Assembly: GCA_964510225.1 (NCBI GenBank)
Contig: CAZEAN010000083.1
Coordinates: 1-25,445 of the forward strand
DNA from: CAZEAN01 sp964510225
GTDB lineage: Bacteria; Planctomycetota; Planctomycetia; Isosphaerales; Isosphaeraceae
Direction of reading: 5' to 3'
Length of the DNA: 25,445 nucleotides
A model generated the notes under the pieces. That model ran no database searches and was not told the origin of the DNA. It saw nothing but the letters and a program-made list of their open reading frames with translations. Positions 15,532-22,140 of the stretch are shown here, in pieces (within the stretch, counting starts at the first letter, position 1; each line of letters starts with the position of its first letter). The position numbers were made by a program, and so were the translations under genes.

Positions 15532-18150
15532 ATGATGATGCGATCACTCGCATTGGTTCAAAACATCTCGAAGCGATCAAGTTTCTGGGTCTTGGGGATC
15601 GTCTTGATCGCCCTCCCCAGACCGGTCCTCAGCTGGCAAGAACCAGCGACTCAACCATCCCAGGGTTCGGAAGTCACCTGGCCTGGGGTCGACTTCAGGG
15701 GTGACGTTCTTCTCCCTAACGGTTGGTCTCTTCGGCCTGCAGGTCAGCAGAGCCGTCTCAACAATGACTTCCCAGCGCGCATCGCGCGTCACCCGAACGA
15801 ACCGATTCTGGCAATTCTGTTCGCAGGGCTCCGAGAGCACGAAGTCATCACATTGAATGTTGAGTCGTCCGAAGTGATCACTCGTGCGCCACTTCCCGCG
15901 ACGTTCGCAGGTTTGGTCTGGTCCTCCGACGGTTCCCAGCTCTTTGTCGGAGGCGGGTTCAATGACTTGATCCACCGGTTTGACGTCGATCAAGGTGAAC
16001 TCTCGGGTCAGACCGAATTCGCTTACCCTGACCGTGAACGCTTCCTTGAGGCTTCAAATCCGGGATTCGGGGGCGGTACCAGAGACGGGCAACGCGTTCC
16101 TGGTGGCTTGGCGTTATCGAGGGATGATCAGACACTTTGGGTTGCCCACACCTGGGGCCACTCGATTGGTCGCTTCAACGCTGCAACAGGTGAATATCTT
16201 GGTGAAATCGCTATAGGCGACAGTACTTATCCTTACGAGCTGCTCCTCGATGAGTCGAGAAATCGTCTCTACGTGAGCCTCTGGGGCAACTCCTCAGTTC
16301 TGATCGTCGACACTGAATCAAGCGAAATCGAGGGTCGCTGGGAGACGCAGGAACATCCCAACGAAATGATCCTCGCTCGAGATGGCGCCTTGCTTTACGT
16401 CGCAAACGCCAACCGGAACACAGTCAGTGTCATCGAGACGGAATCGGGGCGAGCCTTGGAAACGATCGGCACCGCGATCGCTCCGGACGCGCCTTCTGGC
16501 TCGACTCCTAATTCGATCGTGCTGACTCCTGACGAGAAGATCTTGTTGGTCGCCAACGCAAACACTAACGACCTTGCCGTTGTCAATGTCGAGGATCCTG
16601 GCAAGAGTAAGCCGTTGGGCTTTATCCCGGTCGGTTGGTATCCGACTTCGGTCCGTCTTTCGGAAGATGGAAAGACCATTTACGTGACGAACGGCAAAGG
16701 GGCAATGTCCAAGTCGAATCGGAACGGTCCCCATCCCTCGATGCGAGAACGTCCGCCAACAATTGAATATATCGGTAGCCTTTTTGAAGGCACGTTATCA
16801 GTGATCGAAATGCCCGACCCTGCTCAAATGGCAGTTTATACAAAAACAGTTTACGAGTGCTGTCCTCTTGATCGCGAGAACCCCGAGGCTGTGACCCAGG
16901 CTCGCCCCGCCGGGAACCCCATTCCAGCGAAGGTCGGCGATTCGTCACCGATCAAATATTGCATTTACATCATCAAGGAGAATCGAACATACGACCAGGT
17001 CTTCGGCGACATTCCAGAAGGGAATGGAGAGCCGGCACTCTGTCTCTTCCCTGAGCGAGTCACACCGAACCACCACGCTCTAGCCCAAGAATATGTCTTG
17101 TTGGATAACTTCTACGTTGAGAGTGAAGTCTCGGCGGACGGGCACGAATGGACAATGGCCGCTTATGCGACCGACTTCGTTGAGCGGACTTGGCCACTTG
17201 GCTACCGAGGCGATCGCCGGGTCCCCTACCCTGCGGAAGGCGCCTTCGACATCGCGACGCCGGCGGGCGGCTATCTCTGGGACCGTGCCAAAGAGGCCGG
17301 CGTTAGTTACCGCTCTTATGGAGAATTCGTCCGTAATGGACCCACACCTGACGATCCTGCAACCACAAACGTCGAGGCATTGGTAGGTCATATTGATCCT
17401 TTCTACCGAAGCTACGACCTCAGCTACCCCGACTACAAGCGAGCTGAGCGTTTTCTCTCTGAACTCGCCCGGTTTGAAGACGAAGGCGAGATGCCCCAGC
17501 TTCAGATCGTCCGGATCGGTAACGATCACACCTCGGGGACACGTCCGGGCGCGCCCACACCGACGGCTCAGGTCGCCGATAACGACCTCGCTCTCGGGAT
17601 GATTGTCGAAGGTCTCAGCAAGTCGTCCTTCTGGCCCCAAACAGCGATCTTCGTGGTTGAGGATGACGCCCAGAACGGACCAGACCACGTTGACGCTCAC
17701 CGGACGATCGCCCTTGCTGTTAGTCCTTACACAAAGGGGCGCGGCCTCGATTCAACGATGTACTCGACATCGTCGATGCTCCGGACGATGGAGTTGATTC
17801 TCGGCCTTGAGCCCATGAGTCAGTTTGACGCCGCAGCACGGCCTATGTACAACAGCTTCCTTGCCGAAGCCGATGCGAGCCCCTATGAACTTCGACCAGC
17901 CCAAGTAGACATCGAGGCCGTGAACCCCGAAACCGCCTGGGGGGCTCAGATGTCACTCGAAATGAACCTCGCCGTTGAAGATGCAGCGGATGATCTTCTG
18001 TTCAACGAAATTATTTGGCGATCAGTCAAAGGTGCTGATTCCCCAATGCCTGCTCCGGTCCGCTCCGCATTCGTGCTCCAAGTCGATGATGAGGACGAAG
18101 ACGACGAGGACGAAGATGATGGCGACGGGGATGAACAAGTGGGCCGCTGA
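15532..18150 (+). CDS. Secreted bifunctional YncE-type beta-propeller / phosphoesterase (PF04185-type) fusion
   Basis: An 872-residue exported protein. A signal peptide (basic start, hydrophobic core 18-32, cleavage near residue 35) is followed by a seven-bladed-type propeller at about 60-420. Its recurring YVANAN / YVTNGK blade ends are like YncE and surface-layer YVTN repeats. The C-terminal half is an AlkP-superfamily phosphoesterase: ENRTYD (Glu483), DGHEW (536-540), NDHTSG (Asp665, His666) and EDDAQNGPDHVDAH (710-723) are its metal and nucleophile motifs, as in acid phosphatase/phospholipase C families. The last ~22 residues are almost all Asp and Glu. Three ATGs follow one another; GGAG at 15525-15528 suits the second or third better, a difference of one or two residues. 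A strong hairpin follows at 18176-18223. The substrate is unknown; phosphate scavenging outside the cytoplasm is plausible. Confidence 0.88.
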   Translation: MMMRSLALVQNISKRSSFWVLGIVLIALPRPVLSWQEPATQPSQGSEVTWPGVDFRGDVLLPNGWSLRPAGQQSRLNNDFPARIARHPNEPILAILFAGLREHEVITLNVESSEVITRAPLPATFAGLVWSSDGSQLFVGGGFNDLIHRFDVDQGELSGQTEFAYPDRERFLEASNPGFGGGTRDGQRVPGGLALSRDDQTLWVAHTWGHSIGRFNAATGEYLGEIAIGDSTYPYELLLDESRNRLYVSLWGNSSVLIVDTESSEIEGRWETQEHPNEMILARDGALLYVANANRNTVSVIETESGRALETIGTAIAPDAPSGSTPNSIVLTPDEKILLVANANTNDLAVVNVEDPGKSKPLGFIPVGWYPTSVRLSEDGKTIYVTNGKGAMSKSNRNGPHPSMRERPPTIEYIGSLFEGTLSVIEMPDPAQMAVYTKTVYECCPLDRENPEAVTQARPAGNPIPAKVGDSSPIKYCIYIIKENRTYDQVFGDIPEGNGEPALCLFPERVTPNHHALAQEYVLLDNFYVESEVSADGHEWTMAAYATDFVERTWPLGYRGDRRVPYPAEGAFDIATPAGGYLWDRAKEAGVSYRSYGEFVRNGPTPDDPATTNVEALVGHIDPFYRSYDLSYPDYKRAERFLSELARFEDEGEMPQLQIVRIGNDHTSGTRPGAPTPTAQVADNDLALGMIVEGLSKSSFWPQTAIFVVEDDAQNGPDHVDAHRTIALAVSPYTKGRGLDSTMYSTSSMLRTMELILGLEPMSQFDAAARPMYNSFLAEADASPYELRPAQVDIEAVNPETAWGAQMSLEMNLAVEDAADDLLFNEIIWRSVKGADSPMPAPVRSAFVLQVDDEDEDDEDEDDGDGDEQVGR
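18085..18135 (+). repeat. Low-complexity GAT/GAC/GAG repeat coding an acidic tail
   Basis: A run of GAY and GAR codons at the end of the phosphoesterase gene encodes consecutive Asp and Glu residues. Repeats of this kind change length easily by slippage. Confidence 0.8.
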
Positions 18151-18175
18151 TCGCTTCGAGTGAGAGTCCATCGAC

Positions 18176-18223
18176 TTGGAGAGTGTGGTTGGCCGACCCT
18201 GATTGGCCACCCACGCTCTCTAA
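18176..18223 (+). terminator. Strong hairpin after the phosphoesterase gene, terminator-like without T-run
   Basis: Arms GAGAGTGTGGTTGGCC (18179-18194) and GGCCACCCACGCTCTC (18205-18220) pair over 16 positions with one G-U and one mismatch. TTG / TAA extend the stem to 19 positions. The loop is 10 bases. It begins 26 bases after the stop codon. The first T-run, GTTTTT, comes only at 18245, so classical intrinsic termination is uncertain; RNA 3'-end protection is an alternative. Confidence 0.55.
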
Positions 18224-18241
18224 ACTGACTTAATCGTGCCG

Positions 18242-18283
18242 ATCGTTTTTGCTGAACGCCCAATAAAGCAAAAACATAACGAT
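18242..18283 (+). promoter_or_regulatory. Dyad/hairpin directly upstream of the chelatase gene
   Basis: GTTTTTGCT (18245-18253) and AGCAAAAAC (18267-18275) form a perfect 9-bp inverted repeat around a 13-base centre. Outer ATC / GAT bases at 18242-18244 and 18281-18283 can add to it across a short bulge. It ends about 18 bases before the chelatase start codon. It could be a repressor operator, a 5'-leader hairpin hiding the ribosome-binding region, or a late terminator for the upstream gene. Confidence 0.4.
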
Positions 18284-18293
18284 TCGAACAATC

Positions 18294-18791
18294 ATGAATG
18301 ATAACGATGAGACAACGGCTGTTTTACTGATTGCGCATGGGAGTCGTCATCAACCGGCGAACGACGATCTCCGAGCGATGGCAACTCGGATGAGTTCCGA
18401 GCGTCCTGATCTGATTGTTGAAGCCTGCTTCTTGGAATTGGCATCACCGGAGATCGCTGAAGCCGGCGACAGAGTGGTCCAGCGTGGTGCGTCCCGAGTC
18501 TTAATGATCCCTTACTTTTTGTCGATGGGCGTCCACTTGATCCGTGACCTAACTGCGGCCCGCGAGTCCTTGACGACGGCTCATCCCAGCGCCACGTTTC
18601 TGTTAGGTCCGCCTCTCGGCCCCGATCCTCTCTTGGACCAACTCGTGCGGACCCGGATCGACGAACTCAATACGGGAGCCTCCGAGCCGGTTGAATTCCC
18701 CTCCTCAGAAGCTACGGTCCGCTATCCTTCGATCGCTGAAGAAAACCCGGCGTGCGAGAGAAGTTCTCTCCTCCGACGCCTTGGCCAGTGA
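18294..18791 (+). CDS. CbiX/SirB-type sirohydrochlorin chelatase (short form)
   Basis: A 165-residue single-domain class II chelatase. The family inserts Co2+ or Fe2+ into sirohydrochlorin for cobalamin or siroheme. Seen here are LLIAHGSRHQPAN with the metal-binding His15, and MIPYFLSMGVHLIRDL with His81. These correspond to the two active-site histidines of CbiX-short proteins. The last ~35 residues are polar and lie outside the domain. Short CbiX proteins are thought to act as homodimers. No cob, cbi, cys or hem gene is adjacent, so whether it serves B12 or siroheme is open. The DegT gene begins 125 bases later. The dyad at 18242-18283 just upstream may control it. Confidence 0.83.
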   Translation: MNDNDETTAVLLIAHGSRHQPANDDLRAMATRMSSERPDLIVEACFLELASPEIAEAGDRVVQRGASRVLMIPYFLSMGVHLIRDLTAARESLTTAHPSATFLLGPPLGPDPLLDQLVRTRIDELNTGASEPVEFPSSEATVRYPSIAEENPACERSSLLRRLGQ

Positions 18792-18900
18792 GAATTGCCA
18801 GGCTGGTCTTGACCGTTTGCGAGGGAAGGACTAGCGTTCCGGATCTTGGGAGAACCTTCCAAGGATGGAGGTTTCTCGATCCAGAAAGCCGGCGGCGTCG

Positions 18901-18906
18901 AAGGAG
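18901..18906 (+). promoter_or_regulatory. Shine-Dalgarno site fixing the DegT-type start
   Basis: AAGGAG ten bases before ATG 18917. The frame is open back to 18752, but the extra residues lie outside the family alignment and overlap the chelatase gene. Confidence 0.55.
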
Positions 18907-18916
18907 TGGAACGCCG

Positions 18917-20086
18917 ATGAGCAAGGTGAATCAATCGATGGCTGTCCCCGCGCTCGATTTGAAGGGCCAGTATGCGACGATCAAGGAAGAGATCGAACCG
19001 GTCATCCAGGAGCTCTTGGAATCCCAAGGCTTCGTGCTCGGACCTCAGGTAGCCGGACTGGAATCTGAAATCGCCTCGTACTGTGGCACTGATCACGCCG
19101 TCGGCTGTGCCTCGGGGTCGGACGCGCTCTTGCTCCCGCTGATGGCCAAAGGGATCGGTCCTGGTGACGAGGTCATCACCACTCCCTACACCTTCTTTGC
19201 GACAGCAGGCGCGATCTGGCGACTCGGGGCTCGACCCGTTTTCGTCGATATCGATCCGAAGACGTACAACATCGATCCGTCCAAGATCGAGAGTGCCATA
19301 ACGTCGAAGACTCGGGCGATCATCCCCGTTCACCTCTACGGCCAAGTCGCCGAGATGGATCGGATCTTGGAGATTGCTCGGCACCACAACCTCTTCGTCC
19401 TTGAAGATGCCGCGCAGGCAATCGGGGCATCGTATCGAGGTCAAAAGGCCGGCAGTATCGGTGACGCGGCTGCGTTTAGCTTCTACCCTTCGAAGAATCT
19501 CGGCGCCTTTGGAGATGCCGGGATGGTCACCACTAACGATCCGGAACTCGCCAAAACGATCCGAAAGCTCCGGGTCCACGGAATGGAACCGAAGTATCAT
19601 CACTCTATTGTCGGTTTCAATTCTCGACTCGACGCAATCCAAGCTGCCGTCCTCCGTGTCAAATTGAAACACCTAGAGCGTTGGACCTCAGCGCGTCGGG
19701 CTCTCGCCGAGAACTATCGGAACTTGTTCAAGTCAACGATTATCGACGTCGTCGAAGTCCCTTATGAACAACCAGAATGCGTTCATGTGTATAATCAATT
19801 TGTAATCCGAGTCAGCGCAACCTTGCGTGATCATGTCCGGTCTTCGATGACCGAAGCCAAGATTGGCTCTGAAATTTACTATCCGATCCCACTCCACCTT
19901 CAAGAATGCTTCCGATCGCTCGGCGAAGGGTTGGGGAGATTCCCACTCTCAGAGGCAGCCGCCGCAGAGACAATTGCGCTGCCGATTTTTCCCGAACTGA
20001 CCCTTGAAGCACAGCGTCGAGTCGTTGAGGTCGTCGCCTCAGCCGTCCGGTCGGCTTCGGCTGCAGGTCGTGAACAAGCAGCCTAA
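18917..20086 (+). CDS. DegT/DnrJ/EryC1/StrS-family PLP-dependent sugar aminotransferase
   Basis: A 389-residue fold-type I aminotransferase. The family transaminates keto-sugar nucleotides for O-antigen, capsule or modified sugars in the cytoplasm. Visible are the N-terminal VPALDLKGQY, the cofactor phosphate region GCASGSDALLLPLMA (63-77), TTPYTFFATAGAI, PVFVDIDPKTYNID, EDAAQAIGA with Asp164 for the pyridine nitrogen, and FSFYPSKNLGAFGDAG with the Schiff-base lysine at 193. Length and motif order are typical of WecE/WlbE/VioA-like enzymes; which sugar cannot be told. The AAGGAG at 18901 sets the start. It is followed by a strong hairpin (20153-20195) shared with the convergent CsrA-like gene. 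No sugar dehydratase or epimerase is adjacent. Confidence 0.92.
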   Translation: MSKVNQSMAVPALDLKGQYATIKEEIEPVIQELLESQGFVLGPQVAGLESEIASYCGTDHAVGCASGSDALLLPLMAKGIGPGDEVITTPYTFFATAGAIWRLGARPVFVDIDPKTYNIDPSKIESAITSKTRAIIPVHLYGQVAEMDRILEIARHHNLFVLEDAAQAIGASYRGQKAGSIGDAAAFSFYPSKNLGAFGDAGMVTTNDPELAKTIRKLRVHGMEPKYHHSIVGFNSRLDAIQAAVLRVKLKHLERWTSARRALAENYRNLFKSTIIDVVEVPYEQPECVHVYNQFVIRVSATLRDHVRSSMTEAKIGSEIYYPIPLHLQECFRSLGEGLGRFPLSEAAAAETIALPIFPELTLEAQRRVVEVVASAVRSASAAGREQAA

Positions 20087-20152
20087 GAAATACTCAATGT
20101 GGTCACTTAGCATCAGGGCCTGAACAACGACTGGGTGAAGAATGACTGCCGC

Positions 20153-20195
20153 AACCGAGGGAAGGCAAACGGAGTCAAGCCTCCGTCCCTCGGTT
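20153..20195. terminator. Bidirectional hairpin between DegT and CsrA-like genes
   Basis: A perfect 10-bp outer stem, AACCGAGGGA / TCCCTCGGTT, encloses an inner 5-bp stem, CGGAG / CTCCG. The left side has a 7-base bulge and the loop has 6 bases. It lies in the 144-base gap between two convergent genes and could end transcripts from both. As with the hairpin at 18176, no T-run follows on either strand. Confidence 0.55.
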
Positions 20196-20230
20196 AACGG
20201 CTCTCAATCCGTCGCAGAACGACGTCCAGA

Positions 20231-20494
20231 TTAGCTCATCTTCGACGTCAACGGGTTGATGAGTCGATCAGGGGAACCCTGATTGAGCGAGCTGTCGCCA
20301 ATCAATTGGGGATCGGACGATGGAACTCGTCGTTCGGGCCTCCGGATCTCGAAGTTCCGTTCTGGGTCATCGAACGCGATGTTCGCACGGCTTGGGGCAC
20401 CCTGCTGAATCTCGTAAACTCGGAGCCGGAGGATGTCGCCCGATCGATGAATGACGTCGACCCATTGACCTTCTTTGCGCTTAAGTACGAGCAT
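20231..20494 (-). CDS. csrA: CsrA-like carbon storage regulator (RNA-binding), divergent
   Basis: An 87-residue protein starting MLVLKRKEGQWVDVI, which matches CsrA (MLILTRRVGE...). CsrA dimers bind GGA motifs in mRNA leaders and block or stabilise translation. The beta-4/5 region is visible as RANIAFDDPERNFEIRRPE; the second RNA-contacting Arg of E. coli CsrA (Arg44) has a counterpart in the EIRR stretch. Two small insertions (IHRS and QQGAPS) and a ~28-residue tail make it longer than the usual ~60. The start is ATG 20494 because AAAAGGA lies eight bases upstream and the domain begins exactly there; the frame is open further back. It is downstream of a sigma factor gene on the same strand. 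FliW, the usual CsrA antagonist, is not in the window. Confidence 0.75.
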   Translation of the reverse strand: MLVLKRKEGQWVDVIHRSGDILRLRVYEIQQGAPSRANIAFDDPERNFEIRRPERRVPSSDPQLIGDSSLNQGSPDRLINPLTSKMS

Positions 20495-20597
20495 TGCTGA
20501 ATTCCTTTTATGAGAACGTGTCCAGTCTGTTTCGTTTTGAAGGGATGCGTGCCAAGTCAAGAACCAAGTTAAAATTGGAATTCAATTGCCTGAGGGA

Positions 20598-21260
20598 TCA
20601 ATTCAGTGAGACCGCAGCCGCGTGATCAGGTTGACGGTTTGTTTGGGTTACTGTGGCCCTGCCCTTCTCTCTCCAAGACCCGTTGAGCATCGCCAATGCT
20701 TCAACATGAAGATAGGTAACCCGGGACGGCGAGATCCCGAGAATCTCGGCGGCCTCGGCATGCGTTTTTCCGTTGATGTAGATCAGCCGACACGCATTGC
20801 CGTGTGACTTCGGTAGCTTTCTCAGCCAGGACTCAACGGCCTCGACCGCCTCGTACTCCGATCCCACCGGTTCCTGTTCCTGGCTCAAGAGCACCTGACC
20901 TCGTGCTTCGGGATCTTCAGGAAGGCTTACCGTCGAGGGAGCGCCATCAAGTGTCGGCGCGATCCGACGGGCACGGATCACCCGCTGTCGTCGGACGTCA
21001 CGCATCGCTCCCCAGATTCTCCGGCGTGCGAATGTCGAGAATTTGACCAAGCGATCGGGGTTAAAACTGCGAGCGGATTCGACCAGGGCGAGCATTGCCG
21101 CCGATTCGAACTCTTCCCAAGAGTCGGGAAACTGAACTTTGAAGGGCTTGGCGAGGGCGCGGGCCATGGGGAGATATTGGGCTGCGAGTCGTTGCTGTTC
21201 GGAAGTGAGCGCGCGCTTATCGCCACTCTCAGTTGGACAAGTCAGTGTTGAGGTCTTCAT
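20598..21260 (-). CDS. Sigma-70 family RNA polymerase sigma factor (sigma2 + sigma4 type)
   Basis: A 220-residue DNA-directed RNA polymerase sigma factor. Region 2 covers about 22-95, with the core-binding DSWEEFESAAMLALVESARSF and the FSTFARRRIWGAMRDVRR stretch that resembles FliA/SigB-type factors. Region 4 is about 137-195, with a helix-turn-helix AEAAEILGISPSRVTYLHVEA. The ~40 residues between look like a linker, so region 3 is reduced or absent. The C-terminal ~20 residues are a polar tail. ATG 21260 is preceded by AAGAAGAG. It sits between a coiled-coil protein gene (47 bases upstream) and the CsrA-like gene (about 100 bases downstream), so all three may be co-transcribed. The target promoters and any anti-sigma factor are unknown. 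Confidence 0.86.
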   Translation of the reverse strand: MKTSTLTCPTESGDKRALTSEQQRLAAQYLPMARALAKPFKVQFPDSWEEFESAAMLALVESARSFNPDRLVKFSTFARRRIWGAMRDVRRQRVIRARRIAPTLDGAPSTVSLPEDPEARGQVLLSQEQEPVGSEYEAVEAVESWLRKLPKSHGNACRLIYINGKTHAEAAEILGISPSRVTYLHVEALAMLNGSWREKGRATVTQTNRQPDHAAAVSLN

Positions 21261-21307
21261 TTGGCTCTTCTTTTGATGTTCTGGAGTTTAATCGAGGGTT
21301 TTTGTTC

Positions 21308-21721
21308 TCAGTTTTTCTGGGTTCTGGCATCGGAATTGTTGATCTCTTCAGGCAACGTGATTCCGGCGATGCGGCAGGCCGACGCTTGCGAAGCCTGGAG
21401 TCGTTTTGACAAGTCAGAGAGTTTTGAGTTCAGGAGTGCCAATTGCGTTCGTGCCAACGTGGATTGATCTGGTCGACGGATAAGCTGGTCCCAGGCAACT
21501 CGACGTCTCTCGCGGAGCCGTTCGATAGACGCCCGGAGCTGATCCGACTCACGGACCAATCGGACTAAGCGAAGAAACTGGTTTTCAGTGGTCCTCGTCG
21601 AGCACTGATTCGGCTCTTGTCGGGACTCGAATGGAGATGGAGGCGCAATCGTCGCGCAATGTTCACCCAGTGCGTGGAACATGGTTACAGATCTCGGTTG
21701 AGGGTTGGAAGTGACCTTCAT
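21308..21721 (-). CDS. Hypothetical coiled-coil protein upstream of the sigma factor
   Basis: A 137-residue (or 124 from ATG 21682) protein I do not recognise. The first ~45 residues are Pro/Ser-rich and probably disordered. From about 47 to 115 there is a charged, heptad-like alpha-helical stretch (LRLVRLVRESDQLRASIERL, then LNSKLSDLSKRLQAS) with a likely antiparallel hairpin of two helices. The location, 47 bases before a sigma factor on the same strand, makes a regulatory or chaperone-like partner conceivable; small flagellar chaperones have similar helical layout but no sequence match is claimed. Neither start has a good ribosome-binding site. The stop position and the coiled-coil character are the main reasons to call it. 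Confidence 0.5.
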   Translation of the reverse strand: MKVTSNPQPRSVTMFHALGEHCATIAPPSPFESRQEPNQCSTRTTENQFLRLVRLVRESDQLRASIERLRERRRVAWDQLIRRPDQSTLARTQLALLNSKLSDLSKRLQASQASACRIAGITLPEEINNSDARTQKN

Positions 21722-22140
21722 CGGCCATTACACGAATCATCGAGTGCCGTCGAGAGCTCATCCTCAAGCCGGCAAACTTGCGATCATCCGCACAAACCCA
21801 CGTCCATGCACCAGTATCATGATGCCTAAAACCGGCAAGGTCAAGTATAAAATGGCTATATTTACGCTTTTTTTGGCATTCTCTATTCCTTCTCTTGTTT
21901 AGTTGCATTTTGATCCTCAGACCGGACATCAATTATCTCGTTGGTTTGGGATGAGGGAATCGCGATGAAAGATGACGCTTTCCTCGGAAGGATCGGGAAA
22001 GCAGAACCACGCTAGATTCGACCTGGAATTCCCTGAAGAGAATCTCCGATCAACCAACAGTCTCGGGTCTGTTGGGGTCGAACCTATTGGAAAGTTCCGT
22101 TTTTTTGATCAAATGCGTTAGGCAGTAATGCTCAAGATCG
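21722..22140. other. Divergent intergenic region between the sigma block and mutY
   Basis: 419 bases, with an A/T-rich block at about 21840-21915 that contrasts with the surrounding GC-rich DNA. It holds one candidate leftward promoter (21816-21844). A 16-codon open frame at 21965-22015 starts with ATG but has only a weak ribosome-binding site and is not called. No RNA gene was recognised. Confidence 0.5.
21816..21844 (-). promoter_or_regulatory. Candidate sigma-70-type promoter for the coiled-coil/sigma/CsrA block
   Basis: On the minus strand, TTGACC (21844-21839), a 17-base spacer and CATGAT (21821-21816). Matches to consensus are five of six and four of six. It would start transcription about 85 bases before the coiled-coil gene. 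An A/T-rich stretch lies just upstream of it (21845-21915), which could act as an UP-like element. Confidence 0.35.

Noticed and set aside
17080..17700. 206-aa minus-strand frame opposite the phosphoesterase gene
   Set aside because: Covers the metal-site motifs of the real gene on the other strand; no features of its own.
18722..19672. 316-aa minus-strand frame opposite the DegT-type gene
   Set aside because: Antisense to the conserved PLP enzyme, Asp/Arg-rich, without motifs.
21965..22015. 16-codon frame before mutY as a leader peptide
   Set aside because: Weak ribosome-binding site, no run of regulatory codons and no attenuator-like stems after it.
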